Assembly (NCBI RefSeq): GCF_001949145.1
Contig: NW_019091376.1
Coordinates: 878,092 to 942,091, forward strand
Length of the DNA: 64,000 nucleotides
Origin: Acanthaster planci
Taxonomy: Eukaryota > Echinodermata > Asteroidea > Valvatida > Acanthasteridae
Direction: 5' to 3'
Shown: in pieces, positions 51,501-61,345 of the stretch
How positions within the stretch are numbered: the first letter of the stretch is position 1
How the letters are laid out: every line of letters begins with the position of its first letter
Program-made: the position numbers and the translations under genes
Notes under the pieces: generated by a model
What the model saw: the letters and a program-made list of their open reading frames with translations, nothing else
Told to the model about the DNA's origin: nothing
The model's database searches: none

Positions 51501-54500
51501 CGAAACATAGGAAGGAATGACAAAAATTGGGCATCAGGTTGATTCTTACCTTGAGGGCTTCCGTGCAGGATGTTGAGGGTGACAGAGCGATGCACCTCGT
51601 TCTGCGTGGTCAGGATGATGGCATACAGGACTTTGCGCCGCGTCACGTCCTCAAGGGCCTGGGTGAGCGAACCCTCGTTGGAGATCAGAAGCAGGCCGGT
51701 GTTGAGAGACAGTGCCTTGATGCGACGCTCAACCAGATCTGCGTAATCCCTGAATGAGGAGGCAGACCATATTTCGGTGTCGATAAGCAGTTAGCAATCC
51801 TCACTGGCTGTGATGAGTTGAAGTCTAGTTCCCGTGATGCCATACCTTGGCTCTCAGAGTGGGCACAGCTGCTTCAATCGTCCCATTTGCCTATATCCAG
51901 ACTACTGCAGTGGACTGATTGCCCAAAATGCCCTCTGAAGGCTCAAAACTTGACATGGTCCATTGTTTGGTGGTGAAACTTACAAATTAAAGTAGGAGCC
52001 CATTCCTTTGAATGACGTGTAATAGAATGTTATCACCCTTTAGCCCATTAAAAATTTTTGCATTCCTGGCATAAAACAGGTTGGATTACTTCAAATTTGA
52101 CAACATCACACTTCATCAGAAGTACATTTCTAGGGCACCACTCTCAGTGAATACCACCCATTAGACTCATTGACAACTTACCTCAGGTGCTTTCCCATTA
52201 GGAGTATCTCACAATCGATGGGCTTGTCAGTTGAAGGGAGGGAAGGAGGGGCAGCAGAGGCCCCTATCGTGTCGACAATCGATGGCTCAGGACGGGGGGG
52301 TGCCCGCCTATCATAAGCATCTCTAGCATCTCTGGGAAGGCTGTCCCTGTCTAAGATGTCTCTGGGAAGACGTCCACGGTCAAGGGGATCCCGTCTAAAG
52401 AAGAAAAACTACAGTGAGAGAGTTCTAGAGCAGAGTTTGAAGGGGAAAACTTGACAGGGGGCAACAGAGAAATGATCAGGGGATGTTTACGGGGGGAAGA
52501 AGTTTCAAGGGGAGGGGATTGCTGTCCACTGTTTTCTCTACCTATCTCTATCTCTATCCCTACTCCTGTCTCGCTCCCTGTCTCTGAATGCAGCTTCCCT
52601 GCGGTATTCATCTTCTGGTAGATAGCGGTCATCATAGCGATCTCTGAGAGGAAGCCGATCCTCATAGAACAGGTCCCGCCTCCTAAGGGAAACAATCATT
52701 CCATACGATTATACAATGGTGAGAAACTTTAACTGCACCACTGCCTGCAACTTTCCAAGTTTACAGAATGTTAAAAATTTAACCTAAACACTCCCCCCGA
52801 TTTTCAAATGAAAGCAAACATCAAGCTAGCTCTCATCTCAAAGAGCCATCCATAAACTTAAGGCTGCATACCTAACATCTTCACGATCCCTCTCGTACAG
52901 GTCTCGGCCACGGTCGTATCGGTCATAGTAATGGTCATCATACCGGTCACGGAGGGGAGAACGCTCCCGTCCACGTGGGAGCAGATCCCGCAATGTTGGC
53001 AAGTCTCGCTCTCGGTAACGACCCAATTCCCTGCAAACAGAATTTGAAGATTGCAAAATTTGAAGAATTGGCTCTCCATTTCTCTGCACTGCAAGGGTCC
53101 TATGTGTAAAAAAAAACCAACAGAGTGTAGTAGGTAGCCTAACGAGTGAATGAGGTCATGTCCTGGTCGAGCAGCTGTCGTTGAAAGTGCGGGTATCACA
53201 TTTGTATAAGTAGCTGTAACCAATAGCCAGTGGCTCCCATAGGTGCATGTGTTATTTCAAACTACAGCCACAACTTTCAGACCAAGCCTAGGCCTGAGTG
53301 ACTACTTTGCTAATTTATATTTTCTTCTTTAACTGATACAGTCGGGAACCAATGCAAAAGGGACTCTTAAGAGATAGTGAAAGGGGAAGCTTACTAGTCA
53401 AGTGTGTGATGTGACACAAACAATGTGCATTTATTTGGCTCTGCATCCGGGAAATGTTAATTTTAAACTCGGGTTGCCTCGTGACCAATATGCATATTCA
53501 CACTGATTCTCAGCGTGGTCCGAGAGTTGCACAAAAGTCGCAAGCTTACTCTGGTGGGGTTCGAACCCGCAACTTCCTGCCTACTAGTGCAAGCATTATC
53601 AAATCAATGCAGCAGTGGGTACAAGAAGTAGTCTATGATTTCCATTTGGCTTTTTCCTCCGGGAAATGTTCATTCTATACTATCTTTTGCTCTTGCACGA
53701 CGAATTAATGAAATACTGCAGGTGTGCAACAGGGAACTCAGACGAACAAGGAAACTTCTTCAGAATTTGTTTTCAGTTTTCAAAGTGGAATGTCACACAG
53801 AGGCTCAGCTGAGGAAACGCTCCATGCTGTGAAGTGTCTTGGCAACATCCATTTATCAAGGCCAGCCATTTATCAAGGTCACACAAGCCGTGGTACAGAT
53901 CTTGTCCTCTGTGATTTGCATGTCTCCATCACTGGCAGAGAGGGCATGCACTTCCCAAATCCCAAGACCCCGCATTCCCTCCCCCTGCACCATGCTAAAT
54001 CATTCCTACCTCTCTCTATCAAGGTACAGATCTTGTCCTCTGCTGTTAGATTGTCTCCCTCCATCGTCTACATTGATAGCTTTCCCAAACCTATCTTTAT
54101 TGGCAAGAGTGACAGCTACAACGAGAGATGAGTGAGAAACGAAAACACAGTTGGTACAACACTTTTTTCCAGATGGTATGTTTACTCAAGTTGACATATG
54201 GAAGTGCACCAAAGAAGTCCACTCATCAAGTGGAGCTCAGTCAATTTTTTTATAACTGTTGCACATGATACATTCTTCCAAAAATGAACCAAAATACAAC
54301 TCCACATGTCATTTTTAAAAAACTTTTAAAAGAGTGAGTTTGGTCATTTAAAACACAAATTTGCACCCTTAGGTTTATAAAAATGATTCATTTAGGGATA
54401 ATTTTGAATACTACATGTACATTTTGTGGAGATTTGGTTGGCTACCAGTGCAAATCACTGAGTTGAACTCATTTAAAGTTTCAAGTGTTTGTACTGGTCA

Positions 54501-57271
54501 GCGGACTTGGTTTAAAAAAATCAGTATATTTTTCAACAGATGTAATTCAAAGCCCCTAAAACCTTTAACCCTAACCCCCTAGGGTGTATGTAAAAATCAT
54601 ATTGAAATCAGAGAATTTGGGACTGTTAGGGTGAGAAAAAAAAGGCCATGGAAAAAACTGTCCAAAATTAATGGAAAACAATTAGACAGATTTGGCTGCA
54701 TCAAAAAATATACATGTACAATGGGTGCAACATGTTTGTTGATGAAATATTCAACAGAAATGTGATCTTGTATGAGAATTTCAACGGAAAATGCATGAGG
54801 TCTGACAATACCAAAAACGCTGTCTCGTGTAGTGCTCAAAAAATTCCACGCATGATGTTCAGTTTGCCATTTCTTTGGGAGCAATCCCCGCTCAAAATTA
54901 CATCAAAATTAAGAACTCAAGAGCATTTGATTTTCATTACAAACCATATTTTATGTCTCAGACGTTATTTTTTGGAGAACCTCATTTAAGTTTAACAAAT
55001 TTTCTCATGAGAAACCCAAATTCCAAGAGAAAAATCCTGGAGCACTGTACTTTAAAGGAGGGGTTCATGACAACTGAATAAAAAAAGAGGGCACATTATC
55101 TCAGCTCAGATGTCAAAGGTCAAACAGCCCACGCAGCAGCAAAACACTTCTGCAATGTCGCTGTGAAAGACTGATGGAAGTCCAGAAGTCATTGTGATCA
55201 GTATTCTGGACCAGGGTTAATTGACACGTACTTGTACTTGATAAAAATGTGATTGTTCCAGTCGTGAAAGGATGATGTATGGTTCAGGGACCTTTCTTGT
55301 GTTCATTTCTGAAGCTCATGCTGAATATTGTTTTTGATTCACTCACTGGTTGTTAATTGTCAATCTTTTGACAGCATTCAATGATGTTTGCAACTGCCGA
55401 CTTCAAGACCTAATAATCTTTGAGACTTGTTTTCTAATTTCAGGATTACGGTTTTATATATCTCACCACTTACAAATCTGTGTACAAATTACTGTGGGAA
55501 TTATTCATGATGATTTTTGGGAGGCTAAGATTTAAAGGTTGTTCATGTCTGTCAAAAATGATGACATTCAAGACTTCATAATAAACCCTGATTTGGATGA
55601 ATATTGGCACAGTCATTGGTGCTCCAGATATCAGTCATGACTCCCCTCAGTTCGTCATACATTGTGAATCAATTCAATGCTGTTCACTTCAGGAAATAAG
55701 AGCCCCCTAAGTTCACTGTTATCTAAAGGCTCACATTTTGTAGAACCTGCTACATCGACATCTCTACTGTGTACTGTGGAAAGATTTAATGAACTCTTTA
55801 CTACAAAAATTTAAAAAGGAGCATGACTTTGTTTTCACTATTACCTATGTTCTTTCCTTCAAAGACGGCTTGGTTTTCTGCTTCGATAGCTTGAGCTGCG
55901 TCAGTTGAACTGCCGTATTGGACGAAGCCAAACCCTTTTGTTGTATGGACAAACAGTTCTGCAGAAGAAAATGTACTTTAGTAAAGTTCAAATTATGCGG
56001 GAACCAGAACACAGACTGTGCAAATGGACCAAACCAATGGGTGAACAAGCTGTGAAAGAAAGGAGAGAGAGGAAAGAGCAGGTTTTAGACTGACAAACAT
56101 ACAGGTTACCCCGAATGGGGCTCAACTAGCTGCTCTTTATCTTTCGTAGGTTTGTTTTATGCACGTGCACGTATGTCAGACAGGATCCAATTAACTGATG
56201 TGACCTCCATCATAAATCACAGCAAATACTGGCACTTTTATGTATGTGTGGTTTCACCAGGGAGTTAGGGACCGGAGTAAGTTTGTTTTAATAAAATACT
56301 TTTCAAATGATGGAGACATCGCATACATTTCTCAGTGGATGACATATTTCCAGGTGGGGCAAAACTTCTTTTTTTTGATGAGGGGAAATTTGTCTTAAAG
56401 TAACCTTATTATGACCTTTACAATGTACCGGTACAAGGGCTGGGGTCAGTACTTTTGGTGCTTTTTACACATTCCAAGAAAGAAGAGAAGGGAAATACAT
56501 GTGCATCCCACCCCCTGAAATGAAATTACCCTGCATTTTTCAAAACCAAATTGCATGGGGGCCCACCTCCCCCGCAATCTGCTCTGGCATATTCCATGCA
56601 GGAGACTAACTGCATGTGATACCAACCACAAGTTCAATTCTTTCTTCTCTCGTGAAGCTCATGTGTGCCTCTTATTATGTATAACTATAACACGCTCTTC
56701 AGGCAACGGGCAAATCATTGATGAACTGAACCATCATTTAACACAGCTGGACTAGCTTCTACTGAATGCAGAATGTTGGTTCAAAGAACTTTTGTTCCAC
56801 AGGGACACACGAGTAGACCATTTGTACTATCCCTCCAAAACAAATGCAGTTACTGGAAAGATGGCTAACATGCAGAACGTCTTTACAAGTTGACAGAGTC
56901 AAAACACATAGCTCATTGCACATAGCTGTTTCTCATCCATCTTGTTTTGCAGTATAGATGTGATTTTTAAAACTTGACCATTGACGTAAAAATAATCCTG
57001 CAAGCCGCACCGACTATTAAGAGTAGTGGGGAAATACGTGTAGAACTGCTGGAATACATGTATGTGTCATCAGTGACAAAGTACTAGATCAGTCATATTT
57101 CATGAAGGCAGCCTGTCTGTTTGTCGAGTCTACAATGTAGTATTTGCAAATGTACCTACCATATATGGTTCCATGCTTAGCAAACTTGGCTTTCAGGTTT
57201 TCCTTGTTCACATTTTCATTCAGGGGAGCGACATGGAGGCGAGCATTGGGTGGCAAGTCATTGTCCCTCAT
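47492..57271 (-). CDS. ncoa5: NCOA5-like nuclear receptor coactivator with N-terminal RRM (nine coding exons, 855 aa)
   Basis: Coding exons on the minus strand: 57271-57160, 55958-55845, 54115-54010, 53030-52872, 52682-52542, 52394-52182, 51749-51550, 49656-49231, 48588-47492. All introns are GT-AG and the phases join to 2568 nt including the stop. Residues about 10-82 form an RRM: LHVAPL in the RNP2 position and KGFGFVQY (45-52) as RNP1. Residues about 95-240 are rich in RD, RE and DRY. About 268-375 match the NCOA5 anticodon-binding-like domain (KPIDCEILLMGK; SLTQALEDV; EHRNMPLEDALALVDRNF). LINLL (431-435) is the LxxLL receptor-binding motif conserved in human NCOA5. AELQAKILSIF (504-514) and SPDVQKVLDKLIQSGP (about 581-596) match its C-terminal blocks. 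About 644-758 is Gln-rich. NCOA5 is a nuclear coregulator of oestrogen-receptor-type transcription. The start is the first in-frame ATG (AACCATGAGG); an upstream coding exon cannot be excluded. Confidence 0.9.
49231..49656 (-). CDS. ncoa5: NCOA5-like exon: end of anticodon-binding-like domain, Pro/Ala linker, LxxLL motif
   Basis: 426 bp, phase 1 at both ends, with acceptor GCAAATCAG and donor CCAGCAG|GTGAGT. EHRNMPLEDALALVDRNF matches human EHRNMPQADAMVLVARNY. A Pro/Ala linker follows, then LTIPQLINLLADRKQLT with the LxxLL motif LINLL and a helical region ending near IEQGLNPDLP. Confidence 0.93.
51550..51749 (-). CDS. ncoa5: NCOA5-like exon: anticodon-binding-like domain core
   Basis: 200 bp, phase 2 in and phase 1 out, with acceptor TCATTCAG and donor CTCAAG|GTAAGA. 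It encodes DYADLVERRIKAL, then LLLISNEGSLTQALEDVTRR, then YAIILTTQNEVHRSVTLNIL and HGSPQ. It aligns closely with human NCOA5 (VSLSQALEDVSRGG; QHQIHRSCTVNIMFGTPQ), the most conserved part of the family. Confidence 0.93.
52182..52394 (-). CDS. ncoa5: NCOA5-like exon: Arg/Asp-rich segment 3 and start of anticodon-binding-like domain
   Basis: 213 bp, phase 2 at both ends, with acceptor TTCTTTAG and donor CTGAG|GTAAGT. RDPLDRGRLPRDILDRDS continues the RD region. KPIDCEILLMGKHLR corresponds to the human NCOA5 block beginning RPVDCSVIVVNKQTK, the first strand of the anticodon-binding-like fold. Confidence 0.9.
52542..52682 (-). CDS. ncoa5: NCOA5-like exon: Arg/Asp-rich segment 2
   Basis: 141 bp, phase 2 at both ends, with acceptor TTTCCCTTAG and donor GATAG|GTAGAG. 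It contains PLRDRYDDRYLPEDEYRR, nearly the same as a block in the exon before it, and ends in an RDRDRDR run encoded by a short GATAGA-type repeat. Confidence 0.87.
52872..53030 (-). CDS. ncoa5: NCOA5-like exon: Arg/Asp-rich segment 1
   Basis: 159 bp, phase 2 at both ends, with acceptor TTTGCAG and donor GTTAG|GTATGC. It encodes an Arg, Asp and Tyr-rich stretch including PLRDRYDDHYYDRYDRGRD. The symmetrical phase means skipping it would keep the frame. Low-complexity RD/RE segments also occupy the N-terminal half of human NCOA5. Confidence 0.87.
53550..53615 (-). repeat. tRNA-derived SINE fragment in an NCOA5-like intron
   Basis: On the minus strand GGAAGTTGCGGGTTCGAACC is a consensus B box, with TGCTTGCACTAGTAGGCAGG before it in A-box position. 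It lacks a full cloverleaf. It belongs to the same family as 20938-21012. Confidence 0.4.
53864..53930 (-). pseudogene. Decayed partial duplicate of the 54010-54115 exon of the NCOA5-like gene
   Basis: CAGAGGACAAGATCTGTACC, identical in both places, with GATGGAG before it and CCTTGATA after it, marks a second copy of the 3' half of the upstream exon. The copy has an insertion (ACGGCTTGTGTGA) and lacks the GAGAG|GT donor, so it is probably not spliced into the mRNA. Confidence 0.6.
54010..54115 (-). CDS. ncoa5: NCOA5-like exon: RRM beta-4 and start of Arg/Asp region
   Basis: 106 bp, entering in phase 1 and leaving in phase 2. The acceptor is TCGTTGTAG and the donor GAGAG|GTAGGA. The G from the previous exon completes an Ala codon, giving AVTLANKDRFGKAINVDDGG, as expected for the last strand of an RRM, and then RGQDLYLDRE. 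A decayed partial copy of this exon lies about 100 bp downstream (53864-53930). Confidence 0.82.
55845..55958 (-). CDS. ncoa5: NCOA5-like exon: second half of RRM with RNP1
   Basis: 114 bp, phase 1 at both ends. Acceptor CTTCTGCAG is above 55958 and donor ACATAG|GTAATA is below 55845. It encodes ELFVHTTKGFGFVQYGSSTD and then AAQAIEAENQAVFEGKNI. KGFGFVQY is a canonical RNP1. The short loop before RNP1 resembles the hnRNP C/RALY type of RRM. Confidence 0.9.
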   Translation of the reverse strand, partial: NCLSIQQKGLASSNTAVQLTQLKLSKQKTKPSLKERT

Positions 57272-57291
57272 GGTTCCAACAGCTAAGGGAT
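57160..57291 (-). CDS. ncoa5: NCOA5-like exon: 5'UTR end, start codon and first half of RRM
   Basis: Acceptor TTTTTTGTATGTAG lies just above 57291 and the donor ATATATG|GTAGGT lies below 57160. The ATG is at 57271-57269 in good context (ACCATGA). It encodes MRDNDLPPNARLHVAPLN and continues to the helix KENLKAKFAKHGTIY, that is beta-1 and helix 1 of the RRM. It ends in phase 1. The frame is also open upstream of the ATG to the acceptor, so an additional coding exon remains possible. Confidence 0.82.
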
Positions 57292-57550
57292 CTACATACA
57301 AAAAATAAAAATAATTAAATTAAATTAACCACTTGCCTCCGGGGTTCCCGGTACAGGGTGCCTTGGGTTTGTACGCAAAGCAGGGGTGCCCGAAATCAGA
57401 CATAGGAGCTGGGCCTTGTAACAGATGACCATACTCGGAACAAAAGACCAAACTGCTGGAAATTGCCATCATTTTACAGTTGGCATTAGCACAGGTAATC
57501 CGTCATTGTTTTGAAACAGTATACCACTGTTATGCGGCATTCAGCACCCC

Positions 57551-57926
57551 CCGCAGATTATCAGCGGGGACAAAAGTGCTCTAGCACTCCAGTGATGAGC
57601 GATACAGTACCGCTGCAAGCTAATCTTGCCGCATTTGAAAAGACAACACTACCATTCAGCAACGCACAGGCCGATTACGAGAACAAAGGAAATTACGCGA
57701 CTCCGCACAATCTGGGCTCTCTTTAGTGGGCCGCGGGTCTGGCTGCAATACTCAGGTGTGAACGGAGGTTGCCTGTCAGATTAGAGTAGCCACCAGACAG
57801 TCATTCGTGGGTGTAAACGTCTAGTAACTGAAGTTATGAATTTTTGAAGAATTTCGAAAACGGAAAGTCTTGAAAATCGCCCAGGAACCAAGATGTGCAA
57901 ATTCCAGCCGGCAGCAAGTGATTAAG
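57551..57926 (+). repeat. Interspersed repeat family R1, copy 2, in presumed intron 1 of the NCOA5-like gene
   Basis: This is the counterpart of 34804-35188: GCGGGGACAAAAG, AGTGATGAGC, GCTAATCTTG, AATCTGGGCTCTC, AATACTCAGGTG and CCGGCAGCAAGTGA appear in the same order and at similar spacing. Confidence 0.6.
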
Positions 57927-59241
57927 TAGCTGTTCAGTGACCATGGTGACTCACCAATCCTTTATTTTAAGAGAATTCGGAAGAGCAATAAATCGCTCTC
58001 CTCAAATCTCTATGGAGAGCAAATCGCTCTCCTTAAAATAAACCAATCAACAGTTTCTAAGTGGAAACAAGGCTAAACGATGGTTTGTACTGTGGAGTCT
58101 ATTGTGTTCTCCTTTCTCTGTTGGTTTATATGTTTCTTAGGGCAATTTTTAGAATTGATTTAGTTTTAGTCAGTTAGAAACATGGGTTTATGACACATAC
58201 ATCACCTCAGTGCCTGTTTTCCTTTTATTTGGACCTGAATTTTCATACCTAACATTACATGTAAGTTTCAACCTACATGTACAAATCAACACCTTCTAGT
58301 TGTATGTCATACACATGTCCCTTTAATTTAAATAAAAGCGAAAGTGAACCCTTTTCAGTATACATGCAACATGTATACGTGCGTGCAGGACCTGTTTGCC
58401 AGTCCAAAAGCAGGCCGTGCTCGTATGAGACAAATCACACAGTCCCTTTTGTTATCCACTGTTTTTGTCATATCGTTCGTTATCTGTAAAGTGCCCTTAT
58501 ATTTTTAGGAGCGTTATTTTTTACGCTCAATTAGGAGTGTTGAGGAGAGCAGTAGCAGCACCTGCGAGATCGTGCTCCTTAAAAATGATGGACTGGGTGA
58601 CCAGATTAAATTTTAGAGGGCCATTGTGCAAGCATTCTCACAACAGAGTAAATTTGGAGTGCACCTAATAAAGAATTTATTGGAACACAAACACAGTCAA
58701 CTCTTGTCATAAATAACACTTTTATAACAAAATACTAGTATAAAGTGAAAATTCTGAGTATCCCTATTTCTTTATTTCGTGCGTGTTCTTTGTTCTTCCA
58801 ACCCTTTTAAAACAAAGTCTTGGCTATCCACCCAGAGCATGAAGTGCACCCCCAAGAGGCAAAAGAAAGACAGATAGTTGTAAGTTTTCCAAGTGGGTTC
58901 TTGCACGCGTTCTGCATGTACGCAGAGACCATACATTAAGGAATAAACTCACTACGCATACTCAGCGTGCTGTGTCAAACACACCATTGACTTCCATTTT
59001 AAACATGCGCCTATGCGGTGAGTACCAAAAAAAGCCCTCTTTTGCTGCGCTTGGAGCAAATAACACAGTAATTTGTCCGGTCCCTTCAAATTGTTGTAAT
59101 GCGAGTTGACATGGTATAAGCGATTGCCCAACCACTAGATCCCTGTGTGCCTTGAAGAACTTGTGCAATTTATCGGCTGTGCAGGAACAAGCCTAGGTAA
59201 TCAAAGAATCAGGAACACTGCTAAAATGCCTTAGCATTGAT

Positions 59242-59293
59242 AATGCCGCTTAGTATTCTTGCACAATAATGCCGCTTAGTGTTCTTGCACAAT
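59242..59293 (+). repeat. 26-bp tandem duplication
   Basis: AATGCCGCTTAGTATTCTTG plus CACAAT occurs twice back to back with one mismatch. It lies in the presumed intron 1 of the NCOA5-like gene. Confidence 0.85.
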
Positions 59294-59851
59294 ATCCGTT
59301 TTGCAGTTGGTCAATGGCAAAAACCCTACTCTGTACAACTGACTGCGGCCAGAAGACTTTTGCACATTCAGCTGGTTATACAGGTACATGTACATGTAGC
59401 TGTCAGAGATACTTTGAAACTGAGTTGCACGACTGGTCCAAAATTTCCTTTGCAACCAAGGCGTTCTTCCTTTAAAACAACTGTGTTATATATCTAGCCA
59501 CCACAATTTCCAAATTTTATAAACATCCTCAACTTTTAAAAACTCAAACAACTTTTCCTCTGAATATTTCGGAAACATGGTGTTATCTGACGACCATGTC
59601 AACACCCTTGCCGTTGTTAGGTGTTGCTCCGGCACCACTGAATGTTGCTTTTAGCACCTGTGGGTGCGGGGAGCAATGCCGGCAGTGTTGGGGTGACACA
59701 TTTTGGGTGGGGGTGTAGTCTTCTGGTTGCACCGGGAGTGTTGTTTTTGGTACCACAGTTTTGCATGTGTCTTTGTATTTTTTATGTATTATTTTAATTG
59801 TAATTGTATTCTTAACATATTAATATAGGTGTTATTTTTATTTTTTTATAT

Positions 59852-59929
59852 TGTAAAGTGCCTTAGAGCCTTTTTGGATTAAGGAGCTATATAAGTGGGG
59901 TGTAATAATAATAATAATAATAATAATAT
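59852..59929 (+). repeat. 3' end of a SINE/LINE-type retroposon with (AAT)n tail
   Basis: TGTAAAGTGCCTTAGAGCC, then GGAGCTATATAAGTG, followed by about nine ATA/AAT units (59904-59929). This is the usual 3' end of many invertebrate SINEs and their partner LINEs, where the tail binds the reverse transcriptase. No ORF2 remnant is visible upstream. Confidence 0.55.
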
Positions 59930-61320
59930 TTTTGCTTTTCCTCAAGCTAAATGGACTTGTCTTCAAGGTGAGGTGGAATTTATTTTGTTTGATAGCACGT
60001 GAGTACATCGTGGTTACAGTGTATAATCATAGAGTTATAAAAACTAGAGTGCTAACTTCTCATTCTCTGTGCTGAAAACAATTGACGCATTCCTGAATGC
60101 AGAAATTTGGAATCCATGTGCATGCTTGTAGAACATTCAAAATCAGATAGAATGAATATCGAATAATGTATTTTAAATGCAATGCGCATGTACAACATAC
60201 GCAAACGTCAGCATGTCTTTTGAATACGACACACATGTACAGAGCAATGGCACATGTTCATTTGCATCCATAGCTGATTATTTCAAAACGAACGTTTCCC
60301 TAATATTCGAGCAAGGCCGTCCTTGCTGTCGTATGCATGAGCCCCAAGCGTGCAGCGCTAACGGCAGCCAGCACAACGTAGCAGCGCAGTACGGTGCACA
60401 CATTGGCCGTTCATACATACACCGCACTAGCAATGAAATGATGCCGCAAATATGTATACTCACACACACCAGTACGCTTACTGCACAAGTGGGGAATTCA
60501 GTCTGTGAATCTGCATAGACGCCTTGAGATGAGGCTAGTACCATATGCTGAAACAATCAAACCACGGCAGCAAAATGGAAGACTAATTACACATTTCTTG
60601 AATTAAATGAAACCTGGTAAGCTTGGTATACCATAGCTGAATGGGTCCTCGGAAGTGTTCGATGAAGAGCAGTGTTTTCAGTCGCAAACATGCATTTCAG
60701 GGCTCAGATTTAATGTTAACTTTCTGAATTTTGTCGCACCACTGCCAAATAAAATGGTGAGTCGATGTCCAACATCAACATACACGCATTGCAAGGGTTG
60801 AAATTAACTTAAATCTCTTGGTGGCTCATAGGGCCAGTGGAGGTGCACCGCACTCGCCCTCAGAAAAATTTGATGGCCTGGGTTGAGTACATGTAATATC
60901 AGGCCCACCACATATGCCCCTTTGCGTAAGTAAAACTTCTCTACTAAAACAGCTAATTGGCCAGCCCAGCTGGATTTAAATTCACTTTTTAAGGCCTAAA
61001 AAACTAGTTCTGCTTCTGGTTATGCGACCGATGCTAAATTTTTGGCGCAACCGTAAAATTTATACCGGTACCTTAGAAAAACACTGTTAGAAATTAAGAA
61101 AAAACCTGTCTTTTTTGTCTTCAAAACACCTCAACAATTTTTTCACACCAAGTAAGCTTGTATTTCTTGTTTGCTTGCTTACAACTGCAACTTTGGAAAG
61201 AAAGTTCCGTTATTTTTACAAGTTCCCTTCACATTTTGTTATCGCGGCGGTGAAAACACACACGCAATATTGCTGGATGCATACAGCTCATACATGTACG
61301 AATGACCCGTACATGTGCGA

Positions 61321-61345
61321 ACGGTCGTGCATACAGCACGACCGT
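61321..61345. repeat. Perfect 10-bp hairpin with 5-nt loop
   Basis: ACGGTCGTGC, loop ATACA, GCACGACCGT. It lies within a CATACAGC/TACATG-rich stretch. No terminator or gene role is supported. Confidence 0.75.
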
